Origin: Cymbomonas tetramitiformis
Taxonomy: Eukaryota; Chlorophyta; Pyramimonadophyceae; Pyramimonadales; Pyramimonadaceae
Direction: 5' to 3'
NCBI GenBank assembly: GCA_001247695.2
Contig: LGRX02027868.1
Span: forward strand, 31,659 to 95,658
DNA length: 64,000 nt
The notes below the pieces were generated by a model. It did not search any database. It was not told the DNA's origin and worked only from the letters and a program-made list of their open reading frames with translations. Both the position numbers and the translations under genes were made by a program. Positions 1 through 7,528 of the stretch are shown here, piece by piece. Every line of letters starts with the position of its first letter. Position 1 is the stretch's first letter.

Positions 1-2
1 CC

Positions 3-119
3 CCTACACATATTAAAACTAAACAATTCTATGATTTAAATATTGAAAATGAAGATGAAAAAGAATATTCGGCATATGTTGAATGGGTAAATATTATATC
101 TTTAAAAATGATGAATTGA
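3..119 (+). CDS. C-terminal end of a gene entering from the left (partial)
   Basis: An open frame runs from base 3 to a TGA at 117-119 (38 residues visible), rich in Asp, Glu and Lys and ending in a hydrophobic stretch. It continues beyond the window, so no function can be assigned. Directly after it, in another frame, bases 121-180 encode a similar acidic then Ile-rich ending, as if the last 60 bases had been duplicated. Confidence 0.4.
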   Translation, partial: PTHIKTKQFYDLNIENEDEKEYSAYVEWVNIISLKMMN

Positions 120-273
120 TGATGAAAAACCCGTATATGTTCCACGTGTATGTATTATATCTATAAAAATAGTGGAATAATAAAGATGCCCTAAAAACAA
201 ATTGCGAAGACAACAATTTGAGCACTAAAGGGACAATGGAAATATTAAGCAATAGATTGAAGTATTTATAACT

Positions 274-768
274 TTATTTATAATTAAAACCTAGCAACGA
301 CTTCTTTGTTAACATATATAATTTGTCACGTTCACTTAACTCCACGGATGGCGATTCGTTGATTTCGCTTTTAGATACTTTTTTACTCTTTTTTTTGTTC
401 TTTACAACAATTTCTTCCTCCTCACTCGATTCGCCACTTGACTCTTGTACATAAACAACTTTTTTCTTGGGCTTAATTTTTTTGATAGATTTTTTATGAA
501 TTGTCACCTCGTCCGTTTGATGGTCTTTTAATTGTTCCTCATCTATTGAATCGTTAGTATCACATTCGGGTTCGGAATCATCCTTGGTCACCGCCTTTGA
601 TATCACTTTTTGAGCTTTTTCGTGCATTTCCCTCTTTTCTATTTCATTTGCTAATTTGATGTCGGCTTTTTGTTTAGATTTTTCACGTCGAATCGCTAAC
701 GCCTTCTCTCGAGCCTTGGCAAGAATTTGTTTGTGTTCATCGGACAACGGTTCACCTTTCTTTGGCAT
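274..768 (-). CDS. Lysine/glutamate-rich basic protein, unknown function
   Basis: A 164-residue protein of low complexity. Residues 10-60 are a charged, probably helical Lys/Arg/Glu/Ala-rich segment. Residues 60-95 are acidic. Residues 95-145 alternate Lys runs with Ser/Glu clusters, followed by a short hydrophobic C-terminus. There is no signal peptide or membrane segment. Such composition fits a DNA- or capsid-associated core protein or a phosphorylated regulator, but I recognise no family. It sits on the minus strand upstream of another minus-strand gene in the structural half of the PLV. The ATG is preceded by an AT-rich TATATTAA-type sequence like that of other genes of this element. That it is a gene is well supported by frame length and spacing; its function is not. 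Confidence 0.7.
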   Translation of the reverse strand: MPKKGEPLSDEHKQILAKAREKALAIRREKSKQKADIKLANEIEKREMHEKAQKVISKAVTKDDSEPECDTNDSIDEEQLKDHQTDEVTIHKKSIKKIKPKKKVVYVQESSGESSEEEEIVVKNKKKSKKVSKSEINESPSVELSERDKLYMLTKKSLLGFNYK

Positions 769-804
769 TTAATATAAACAAAAAGAAAATAAGCCAAAAT
801 AAAT

Positions 805-1221
805 TTACTTGCTTTCACTTTTGTTTTGTGGCATATATATACCACCTATACTAGATTGATTGGGATACTTTAAATGTTTAATTTGTGGATGATAACGAGG
901 TCTATAGAACACAACCGTTTCCGCGTTAATTGGCGTTTTATTTGTCACAAGATAACTCTTATAACCTACTCCGTCCGGATATGAACCTCGCGAACTTCTT
1001 TCAAAATATCGACTTACGGAGCGGCACGGTTCTATCATCGAGGATGCGGGGCGGTGAGTGTTCATTAACATAGGATTCATAGGTCCATTGTTACCTCGGA
1101 ATTTTGAAAATTCATTTAACTTATTTCCACCTACAATCGGTTCATTGACGACATATTGTGGAGCTTGGAGACCGGAGCGAATTTTCATTTGGTTTTGGAA
1201 TCCTTTTATGCGTAAAGACAT
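805..1221 (-). CDS. Hypothetical PLV protein, Asn/Pro/Arg-rich
   Basis: I place the start at the internal Met of MSLRIKGFQNQ (1221) because the AT-rich promoter-like sequence TTATATAA lies just in front of it. The open frame itself extends to 1272 and would overlap the divergent gene at 1263. The product is 138 residues, basic, rich in Asn, Pro, Tyr and Arg, with no clear secondary-structure blocks, membrane segment or metal ligands. Its position beside the packaging and capsid genes suggests a small virion protein, but this is inference. No family was recognised. Confidence 0.65.
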   Translation of the reverse strand: MSLRIKGFQNQMKIRSGLQAPQYVVNEPIVGGNKLNEFSKFRGNNGPMNPMLMNTHRPASSMIEPCRSVSRYFERSSRGSYPDGVGYKSYLVTNKTPINAETVVFYRPRYHPQIKHLKYPNQSSIGGIYMPQNKSESK

Positions 1222-1262
1222 TTCTTTTATATAATAATTGTTAATATAATAATTCGATAAAT
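1222..1262. promoter_or_regulatory. Divergent promoter between two PLV genes
   Basis: This 41-bp spacer separates the start codons of a minus-strand gene (1221) and a plus-strand gene (1263). It is almost pure A/T and carries TATATAATAATT facing left and AATATAATAATT facing right. The same TATTATATA/TATAATA core sits 5-25 bp ahead of most other start codons in the element. Confidence 0.5.
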
Positions 1263-1769
1263 ATGGCGTCATTTCACACCAAGACTTTTACAAAATATGA
1301 CGACTATGCTACTCCTAAATCCGCTTTTGAAAATATCAAACAATTTATTCCGAAAGAAAAAATCCTATATGAACCGTTTTATTGTGATGGAATTGCGGGC
1401 GAATACCTACAAGAGATTGGTTGCCAAAAGGTTATACACAAACCAACTCTAGATTTTTTCATAGATAGTGAAACATTAGATTATGATTTCATATTGTCAA
1501 ACATCCCATATTCCCAAAAAAAAGAAGTATTGACGCATTTAAAGAAAATTGGTAAACCGTTTATGTTGTTGTGTCCGATATCAATGCTCAACACAAACTA
1601 TTTGCGCGAATTATTTGCAAATGACATCCAATTAATAATACCGAGGAAACGAATTCAATTTTACAAAATTGTAAATAAAGAAAGAACTTTCCCGGGAAAA
1701 TGTAACTTTGAAACGGCGTGGTTTTGTTATAAAATGAAATTACCTCGAGACTTAAATTTCCTCTCTTGA
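1263..1769 (+). CDS. N6-adenine DNA methyltransferase-like protein
   Basis: A 168-residue protein with the layout of small adenine-specific DNA methyltransferases. A DDYATPKSAF segment (residues 13-22) resembles the WxTP entry motif. YEPFYCDGIAG (36-46) fits the SAM-binding motif I (EPFxGxG type). SNIPYS (79-84) occupies the place of catalytic motif IV (N/D-P-P-Y/F), but with Ile in place of the first Pro. Methylation of adenine in DNA would be the expected reaction, and viruses use such enzymes to mark their genome. The altered motif IV means activity is not assured. No partner restriction nuclease is adjacent. It is divergently transcribed from the neighbour at 805-1221 and convergent with the SET gene only 4 bases downstream. 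Confidence 0.7.
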   Translation: MASFHTKTFTKYDDYATPKSAFENIKQFIPKEKILYEPFYCDGIAGEYLQEIGCQKVIHKPTLDFFIDSETLDYDFILSNIPYSQKKEVLTHLKKIGKPFMLLCPISMLNTNYLRELFANDIQLIIPRKRIQFYKIVNKERTFPGKCNFETAWFCYKMKLPRDLNFLS

Positions 1770-1773
1770 AAAT

Positions 1774-2256
1774 TTATTTTCTATTTCTCCAATATTCCCT
1801 TCCATAAGAAACATATATCTCGCGGTCTTGTTTTACATTTCGATTTAGTACTATGTTCCCTACATTGTTGATTCTTGCATTATTCTTACATCCCATTTTT
1901 CTAGCATCTAGAGGCGTACAACTATTGTATTTGCCCGCGACCGAATTGGTTTTTGCGGCATCAAAATATGCATTTGGATTGTTGCTCCAAATATGAGTCC
2001 TATCCTTCACACTCGGAAATTTGGCGTTCATTTGTTGTAACGTCATTTTGTCGGTTCCGATAGTGTATCTTCCAACCATCGTGCCTTTCTTTAAATTGCT
2101 CTTGGCATATACAGCTTGACCCGAGTTAGGTATTTGGCTATCGCCGACTACAACTTGCTTGTGCACATAACATAATGGACTCCATTTGCAAGTCATATTC
2201 TTACATCGATGCCCGGATTTGGTCATAGCCGTACATCTTTCACAAGGAGTTTTCAT
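1774..2256 (-). CDS. SET-domain protein with N-terminal Cys/His cluster
   Basis: 160 residues. The N-terminus has Cys5, Cys8, Cys18, Cys23, Cys29 and His32, a likely zinc-binding knuckle. From residue 45 the protein follows the SET fold: GQAVYAKSNLKKGTMVGRY (small-residue strand then turn), a central NARINN segment in place of the RxxNH pseudoknot motif, and IYVSYGREYW at 145-154, matching the C-terminal SET motif ending in a catalytic-type Tyr-Gly. SET proteins transfer methyl groups from SAM to lysines. A target here (host histone or viral protein) cannot be read from sequence. The protein is short, like viral SET enzymes. It lies between the methyltransferase and the packaging ATPase genes. 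Confidence 0.72.
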   Translation of the reverse strand: MKTPCERCTAMTKSGHRCKNMTCKWSPLCYVHKQVVVGDSQIPNSGQAVYAKSNLKKGTMVGRYTIGTDKMTLQQMNAKFPSVKDRTHIWSNNPNAYFDAAKTNSVAGKYNSCTPLDARKMGCKNNARINNVGNIVLNRNVKQDREIYVSYGREYWRNRK

Positions 2257-2268
2257 ATATATTTACTA

Positions 2269-3192
2269 TTAACTTTCCATTTTTAAATTGGCATTCGGTA
2301 CTATTAGCTCATTAAAGCATTTCCGATACTTCTTATTTGAATCTTTGGGGTTCAAGTCTATAAGCAAAAAACAATATTTTTCTTTTGTAGCATAATCATA
2401 TACTTCCATAAACTCTTCAAAAGGGATTTCTCCGGACACACTTTTATAAACGTTTTCCATCTCTTTTTCATCATATATTTTGAACAATATATATGCCGTT
2501 GCATTGTTTCTAACGGCACGAGGCAAACCGAATTGAGCGCTTGAAAAGTTTTGGACGCAAATCAATAAACTCAAACCTAAAGCACCTCCCATATCTTTAG
2601 AGAACATTCCACAATGTCGATGCCGCACACACATATTGATAAATTTTCGATTACCAAATAGCCGAGTACTTTGTGCGTCATCGACAAAAGCAATAATTCG
2701 TGGTTGATGATGGTATTTATATGTCGGTGGTTGATAATTGTTTGACGCAAATTTCAACAAATATTCCGGAGGAATGTCGAGTATACTTACCGAATCGCTA
2801 TGTATCATTTTCATAACTTGCTTGTAAATTTCCAATTCTTTTAAATAGTTTTCATAACCTTCCGCTTCATTGTCCATAATTTCTAATACAATATCAATGG
2901 TTTTTGGGTCGTCCGGGTCGAACACATCTTCGTCCTCTATATCTAGGTCTTCCATTAGTGATTTATTGGATGAGAATGTTGAGCTTATGCACAATATACG
3001 GTCGCAATTGTCATCTTGTTTAAGCATTCGTAAATAGTTACACGCCGAGGTCGATTTGGCTGAACCACGACGACCTACCAATAAAATGTTGAATGGTTGT
3101 TTTAATAGGTTTTCGCCCGTTTCGTATTGAAATGCACTAGCTTTCGGTGGTTGAATTTTAAGTTTTGTATCATTTAATTTAATTGTTTTCAT
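2269..3192 (-). CDS. DNA-packaging ATPase, FtsK/HerA (A32-like)
   Basis: This P-loop ATPase pumps viral DNA into preformed capsids and is a core PLV/virophage gene. From the start I chose (3192) it has 307 residues. Walker A is VGRRGSAKST (39-48). Walker B is IIAFVDDAQ (166-174), with the Asp pair and a downstream Gln/Ser. The length suits the family. A longer open frame begins at 3291 but would overlap the divergent gene at 3214; the Met at 3192 leaves a 21-bp spacer with the element's usual TATTATATTAA motif. It is followed 12 bp later by the SET gene on the same strand. Confidence in function is high. Confidence 0.9.
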   Translation of the reverse strand: MKTIKLNDTKLKIQPPKASAFQYETGENLLKQPFNILLVGRRGSAKSTSACNYLRMLKQDDNCDRILCISSTFSSNKSLMEDLDIEDEDVFDPDDPKTIDIVLEIMDNEAEGYENYLKELEIYKQVMKMIHSDSVSILDIPPEYLLKFASNNYQPPTYKYHHQPRIIAFVDDAQSTRLFGNRKFINMCVRHRHCGMFSKDMGGALGLSLLICVQNFSSAQFGLPRAVRNNATAYILFKIYDEKEMENVYKSVSGEIPFEEFMEVYDYATKEKYCFLLIDLNPKDSNKKYRKCFNELIVPNANLKMES

Positions 3193-3213
3193 TAATATAA
3201 TACTATTAGAAAA

Positions 3214-3501
3214 ATGAATTGTATCGCCGACATTTCCGAAAAGTGCTTCACCTACCGTCAAAAGGAACTTATGTGCGACTATTTTAAACATTATAAGGAA
3301 CTACATCCACATCTTCCCGATTCGATTCTAGTATACACAATCAAAGCATATATGGTAAATCCCGACAAATTCCAAAATTGGTACGATAATAAATCCTTGG
3401 TAAAACCGAAACCACGTGAAACTCAAGAAGATTATTACAAGTATGCCAAAATGAGTGAACAAGAGTTAAGCGATTATGTTAAAAATAATGTAACCATATA
3501 G
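3214..3501 (+). CDS. Small conserved-looking PLV protein, unknown
   Basis: 95 residues, mostly helical in composition and rich in Tyr, Lys and Asp. There is no membrane segment, and two Cys near the N-terminus are not in a metal-binding pattern. It is the first gene of a plus-strand run (this gene, minor capsid, major capsid) with 5 bases to the next start, so it is probably co-expressed with the capsid genes. A capsid-assembly or cement role is possible, but I do not recognise a family. Confidence 0.65.
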   Translation: MNCIADISEKCFTYRQKELMCDYFKHYKELHPHLPDSILVYTIKAYMVNPDKFQNWYDNKSLVKPKPRETQEDYYKYAKMSEQELSDYVKNNVTI

Positions 3502-3506
3502 TAACG

Positions 3507-4562
3507 ATGAATGTCTCGAAATTCTCAAAAATGTTATACTTTAATAGCGAACAAAATAGTTTACTCGATTCACGACTGGGTCAATATAATATTCCGAGTC
3601 AATTGCTTTCATATAAGACGACGGACCAATTGCAACTCACCGTTAATGATTTTTACATTGAAAAGACATTTTATGATATAAATCAAACGAACAATACATT
3701 TTTTTGGGGAGACAAAACAGCTAATGCCAACAAGTTGTTTAAAATTGAAATCAACCCCCAAAATTTTCCTTTTCCTAAAACATTTGACGACGCACAAATT
3801 TTGGCGGCTATAGGTGATGCTATAAATAATCAACTAGGACCCGCCGGTTCCGCCGTGACGGTGACGGCTAGTGTAGCAACACAAGCCGATGCAAACCTCA
3901 AATTAATTGTGTTGGAATTCGACAATGATTTGGAAGATAAGTTTGATTTTTACTCCTTCGCAACCAAAAGCATAGCGAGGTGTAGCGGAACTTTGTTAAA
4001 TGCAATAAGCCCATTTGCATCAACGGTAAACGATGCACTCAACAACGATTCGAGCGAACTTTTAGGGGGCAATCCGGTTCGGGAGCGAGATTTGGTAGGC
4101 AAATCTGAATTGAGCCAATTAGAACCGATGTTTCAAAAGACATCATCAAAGACTATGCAAAGCTACTTTCCATTTACATCGAACACAATTCGAGAGTTAT
4201 ATCTCCGCACACAATCGTTAGTTTCAAGCTCGGCTTTAGAGGTTGTTAATCTAAGTCAAGCTAGTGACGACCAAGTCGGTGAGATGATATCTAGTGATAT
4301 ATTATTTAAAATTGCTATCGACGACTTATCTAAGCCATCATTTTCATATATAGATGCCAACAACAATTATAGCGTTATCATAAGTCCAAGTCTATTGTCA
4401 CAAATAAACTTTGCATTAACGGACTCACGTGGAAGACTAATGTTTCAAATTTCAAAAGACAATGGTCGGACGCCGTCGTCTCTTATTAGCCAAGCTCGCT
4501 CAGGAAATGTATATTTCAGTTTTTCATTAAAAGTTGAAGTTATAAGCAATGATTCGCAATAA
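3507..4562 (+). CDS. Putative minor capsid (penton) protein
   Basis: 351 residues, with alternating short hydrophobic and polar stretches, few charged clusters and no membrane segment: the look of a beta-rich jelly-roll protein. In PLVs and virophages the gene immediately upstream of the major capsid gene normally encodes the single jelly-roll penton protein that fills the fivefold vertices. This gene occupies that slot, with only 31 bp to the major capsid start. Its first residues (VSKFSKMLYFNSEQ) could be an inward-facing arm. The assignment rests on position, size and composition; structure prediction would settle it. Confidence 0.65.
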   Translation: MNVSKFSKMLYFNSEQNSLLDSRLGQYNIPSQLLSYKTTDQLQLTVNDFYIEKTFYDINQTNNTFFWGDKTANANKLFKIEINPQNFPFPKTFDDAQILAAIGDAINNQLGPAGSAVTVTASVATQADANLKLIVLEFDNDLEDKFDFYSFATKSIARCSGTLLNAISPFASTVNDALNNDSSELLGGNPVRERDLVGKSELSQLEPMFQKTSSKTMQSYFPFTSNTIRELYLRTQSLVSSSALEVVNLSQASDDQVGEMISSDILFKIAIDDLSKPSFSYIDANNNYSVIISPSLLSQINFALTDSRGRLMFQISKDNGRTPSSLISQARSGNVYFSFSLKVEVISNDSQ

Positions 4563-4564
4563 AT

Positions 4565-4593
4565 TTATCTGTATTATATATTATTATAAAGAA
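4565..4593 (+). promoter_or_regulatory. Late-type promoter of the major capsid gene
   Basis: Directly ahead of the capsid ATG lies TGTATTATATATTATTATAA, the longest example of the AT-rich core (TATTATATA) found before other genes of this element, for example ahead of 12169 and 14613 (minus) and 15565 (plus). It decides the start at 4594 rather than at the upstream in-frame Met at 4549, which lies inside the preceding gene. Confidence 0.45.
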
Positions 4594-6009
4594 ATGTTAG
4601 ACAGCTATTATCCCGAATCTTTAAGTTATGCGACGACTCAAATGACAGATTTTAGCCAGAATCAATTTGAATTATTGACATCAAACTCGACCGTTGTGAA
4701 TGGTGGAGGAGGTTCTTTGGAGATAAATTTACCTATAAATAGTTTTATCGACACGCGCAAATTTGCTATAAGATTCTTTGCCAAAACCAATCGTGCATTT
4801 ACGTACGATAGTGGAGGAGGTGCATTGAAAACGTGTCATTCATTTTTGCCGGAAATATTCAACCTATTCTCTAGATATGAGGTAAGTATAAATGGTGTTA
4901 TTGTAAATCAATCGGTGGCTCAAGCATCTGACATTCAAGAGGTTAAACATCTAGTTAGCGACCATTTAGAAAACGAAATAACATATAGAAGCGTGTTGTC
5001 GAATTGTGGCTCGGAGGGTATCCAATTAACTAATGGATTGATAACGGGTTCAGCTGACGAAGATAATCAAGCGGGTGACTTTGAAGGGCGAGAATTTATT
5101 TTGAACAATCTTTTAGGATTTTTAGGAACTTGTGAGCCATCCATAATTGACTCGAGCACACTCGGGGCAATACGTATCAGGCTCTTTACCGACAATGCAG
5201 TAACGTGTTTGTTATATGGCGAACAAGGTCAAGCCGCCGGGGTATTTACTACTAAAGCAGCTGCTGCTCAAACATTTGCTCAAAATGCAAGCTTTACGTT
5301 ATCTCAAGTTTCTGCATCAATTACCACATTATCATTCTCAAGCGGAGTTGTGGAACAAAATATAGAGGAATTGATTTCAAAAGGAGCATTGACAATCATC
5401 TTTGAAAATTATGCGACATTTTTCCAAAGCGATTCGACCAATAATAAAAATGTACGATTTGCACTATCGGTCAATTGTTGGAATAAAGCTTATGCCATAA
5501 CCCGTCCTTTAAATTATCGAACCGTAAACGAAACCGGGATTGCACAATATACTAATCGTCTCGGACGTCTTTATCAATTGCCATCTAAAATGTATGGCGG
5601 TAATAGAGCCTTTCGTTACTCTTGGAGCGTAAACAACGTGTTGACCCCTGCATTTCCTAATTCGCCTTTACAAGCCTATATGAATATCACTCATTCACAA
5701 GGTGACCAATATTCAATGATGGGTTCAAATCATATGCAATCGAGAACTGATTATTTCAACAATTCTTTTATATTGCCTTTAAATTTGTGTTTGGATAATG
5801 AACCGCGCCGATTGAGTGGATACTCAAGTTTAGGCACTAATAGTAGTTGCTATTTACAATGTACGGCTAGCGACAATGCATCGGCTGCCGGTGTAGCATT
5901 TGACTCTGGCAATGCGGCTACGGGTGGACCCAATGAAACTATGATTATATGTATGTTCACTTCTAAATTAATGGTATCAGCCGGACGAGTTATTTCGGTC
6001 GAATTATGA
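4594..6009 (+). CDS. Major capsid protein, double jelly-roll
   Basis: 471 residues. It forms the trimeric capsomers of the icosahedral shell. The start is the Met of MLDSYYPESLSYATTQ, just after an AT-rich promoter. The sequence has the hallmarks of PLV major capsid proteins: an N-terminal arm, a Gly-rich turn and then LEINLPINSFIDTRKFAIRF near residues 42-61 (first strands of jelly roll 1), a FSRYEVSINGVIV strand pair, a Gln/Ala-rich linker near 210-230, and a second jelly roll with RLGRLYQLPSKMYGGN in the second half. There is no signal or membrane segment. It follows the minor capsid gene and has the usual length for the family. Assignment is by motif recall and gene order, and I regard it as strong. 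Confidence 0.85.
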   Translation: MLDSYYPESLSYATTQMTDFSQNQFELLTSNSTVVNGGGGSLEINLPINSFIDTRKFAIRFFAKTNRAFTYDSGGGALKTCHSFLPEIFNLFSRYEVSINGVIVNQSVAQASDIQEVKHLVSDHLENEITYRSVLSNCGSEGIQLTNGLITGSADEDNQAGDFEGREFILNNLLGFLGTCEPSIIDSSTLGAIRIRLFTDNAVTCLLYGEQGQAAGVFTTKAAAAQTFAQNASFTLSQVSASITTLSFSSGVVEQNIEELISKGALTIIFENYATFFQSDSTNNKNVRFALSVNCWNKAYAITRPLNYRTVNETGIAQYTNRLGRLYQLPSKMYGGNRAFRYSWSVNNVLTPAFPNSPLQAYMNITHSQGDQYSMMGSNHMQSRTDYFNNSFILPLNLCLDNEPRRLSGYSSLGTNSSCYLQCTASDNASAAGVAFDSGNAATGGPNETMIICMFTSKLMVSAGRVISVEL

Positions 6010-6018
6010 TGACATTAT

Positions 6019-6249
6019 TTATACATAGCAAGGAGTTGTTAATATAGGGTCTTCCACTAATTTCCGATGGTCATACAATTTAAACCATATGACTACATAT
6101 CGTGTACCTTCAAAATTGTCCATTATCACTTCGTGGGGTAATCTTCCATCTACCTTTAACACTTTGTTTCGATTGTAAAAGTCACCGATGATTTGGTCAT
6201 TTGAGTCGTAACACCTTAATGGCGCGCCTTTAAAATCTCCGAGCGCCAT
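6019..6249 (-). CDS. C-terminal half of a 2OG-Fe(II) oxygenase, out of frame with its N-terminal half
   Basis: This 76-residue frame carries the end of a 2-oxoglutarate/iron dioxygenase fold: ALGDFKGAPLRCYD (core strand and turn), then GRLPHEV with the distal iron-binding His (residue 39), then EGTRYVV with the Arg (residue 50) that would bind 2-oxoglutarate. The frame stays open upstream of the Met, and its extension contains His-Val-Asp (codons at 6277-6285), the proximal HxD pair, which overlaps the end of the preceding frame. The two frames together therefore hold the full H-x-D...H...R set; neither does alone. The natural boundary is about 6300, not the Met at 6249. Confidence 0.6.
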   Translation of the reverse strand: MALGDFKGAPLRCYDSNDQIIGDFYNRNKVLKVDGRLPHEVIMDNFEGTRYVVIWFKLYDHRKLVEDPILTTPCYV

Positions 6250-6263
6250 TGCATATTGAAAAC

Positions 6264-6962
6264 TTATATCTTCGGCATCGACGTGTTTTTCACATACGTG
6301 CCGGGTTCCATTTTTGCATAATTGACAACGTACTCGCCTTCCGAAAAATCTTTATCAATAATACTTATCAATTCCTTCGAAACCGCCCATAATGCTTGCT
6401 TCCATTTAGGAAGTTTTCTATCTTCGACTTTACTCACACAAACACCTTTGCCTTTCTTATGAGGCATATTGTGAGGTGTTTGCATACCGCCACCACCCAA
6501 TGCTCCGGTCGTGTTTCCAAGCATAAATGACCAATTTAGGTTGAAGCGAATCTTTTTTGTTTTGTCTCGATATTGTTTATTCAATTTTACATTGCTCAAC
6601 ATACTTTCAATTTCACTCATCAAGTTTTGTACATATGGTAAATTCGTAATTTTTTGTGCCGTAGGCTTTATCACTTGAAAAGTGGAGTATTCCTTATGTG
6701 ACCCGCATTGCCAATGATTGTCGTTTGTTTCGTCATAAAATGCATAAGTATAATGCCAAGAGTATAAATGATTATCTTCGGTAATCTCCCAAGTTTCCCA
6801 ATCACTTGGCTCATCAGTCCAAAAAATATGCTTCTTATTTTCGTGAGCACTCAAATACATTTTGTCTTCTTTTCTCTTTACATAAACATGCAAGTTATTG
6901 CATCTTTCAATTTCCACATCAATGGTCTTATTACCCCATTTGAGCATCGCGGAGTAAGACAT
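6264..6962 (-). CDS. N-terminal half of a 2OG-Fe(II) oxygenase-like protein (frameshifted)
   Basis: 232 residues from MSYSAMLKWG (start 6962; the frame continues to 7031 through a hydrophobic stretch that is probably untranslated leader). Residues 1-110 are rich in Trp, Tyr and His, and residues 160-180 are Gly/His/Lys-rich. The last segment (YVVNYAKMEPGTYVK) leads into where a dioxygenase HxD strand should be, but the frame ends. One base is missing at a run of five A's (minus strand, 6286-6290): reading -1 from the near-canonical slippery heptamer GAAAAAC gives H-V-D and then the downstream frame. Options are a sequencing error in the A-run, a pseudogene, or a programmed -1 shift. The substrate is unknown. 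Confidence 0.55.
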   Translation of the reverse strand: MSYSAMLKWGNKTIDVEIERCNNLHVYVKRKEDKMYLSAHENKKHIFWTDEPSDWETWEITEDNHLYSWHYTYAFYDETNDNHWQCGSHKEYSTFQVIKPTAQKITNLPYVQNLMSEIESMLSNVKLNKQYRDKTKKIRFNLNWSFMLGNTTGALGGGGMQTPHNMPHKKGKGVCVSKVEDRKLPKWKQALWAVSKELISIIDKDFSEGEYVVNYAKMEPGTYVKNTSMPKI

Positions 6963-7079
6963 ATTTGTGAAAGTAAGTAGAAGTAAGTAAAGTATGTATG
7001 TATGTACTTGAGTATGTTGTAAATGATTCAAGTATACCTTATAGAGTTTATGTCTTAAAGTTAAAAATTTTAGGATAGA

Positions 7080-7212
7080 TTGGGTAATGGGTATGTGGTA
7101 ATGGGTTGTTTATAAAAGTATATCAAAGAAAGAATATTATTTTGTATATTTATTTTTAATTATTTGAAAATGTTTTTCAAAAGTACCAATTACTCGGAAC
7201 CCGGTACCATAA
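7080..7212. repeat. PLV intergenic hairpin repeat, copy 1 (diverged)
   Basis: Starts with GGGTATGTGGTAATGGGTTG and ends with ATTACTCGGAACCCGGTACC, ends that are partly complementary, around an AT-rich core containing AAAGTAT and GAAAATGTTTTT. It is a degraded member of the family seen at 10066, 16583 and 16919, and lies in the leader between genes on opposite strands. Confidence 0.7.
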
Positions 7213-7294
7213 CGTGTGTTGCTTTATTGAACATATATGCTATGAACAACGTATTTAAAGCTTCGGTCACTTATAACACTAATCTGGTAGCGCG

Positions 7295-7492
7295 ATGCCT
7301 ACATCCGAAGCACAAAAACAAGCAGCCAAACGATATAGAGAAAAGAATCGGGAAAGGTATAATGCGTCACAAAAAAAATATAATGCATCTTGGTATGACC
7401 GTAATCGTCTTCTGCATTGTGAAAAAGTTAAGAGGTCATATCACCAAAAGAAAATAAAAAATGCTGATAATATATATGCTATTAAAATTTAA
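7295..7492 (+). CDS. Small basic Arg/Lys/Tyr protein
   Basis: 65 residues beginning MPTSEAQKQAAKRYREKNRE, with a heptad-like KRYREKNRERYNASQKKYNAS segment: a strongly basic amphipathic helix, resembling the short KxYxEKN-repeat proteins common in large and small algal DNA viruses. DNA binding is plausible but unproven. I prefer this frame over an overlapping frame starting at 7164, because that one begins inside the repeat at 7080-7212 and has no comparable pattern. It is 36 bp upstream of the polymerase gene on the same strand. Confidence 0.55.
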   Translation: MPTSEAQKQAAKRYREKNRERYNASQKKYNASWYDRNRLLHCEKVKRSYHQKKIKNADNIYAIKI

Positions 7493-7528
7493 CTTAAAGA
7501 GAAACCGTATTCATAGTATATAGAAACA

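Noticed and set aside
3193..3291. N-terminal extension of the packaging ATPase to 3291
   Set aside because: It would overlap the divergent gene at 3214, and the promoter-like motif sits between the two shorter starts.
7164..7457. 97-codon plus-strand frame overlapping 7295-7492
   Set aside because: Starts within the hairpin repeat and lacks a protein-like pattern; the overlapping basic frame resembles known viral proteins better.
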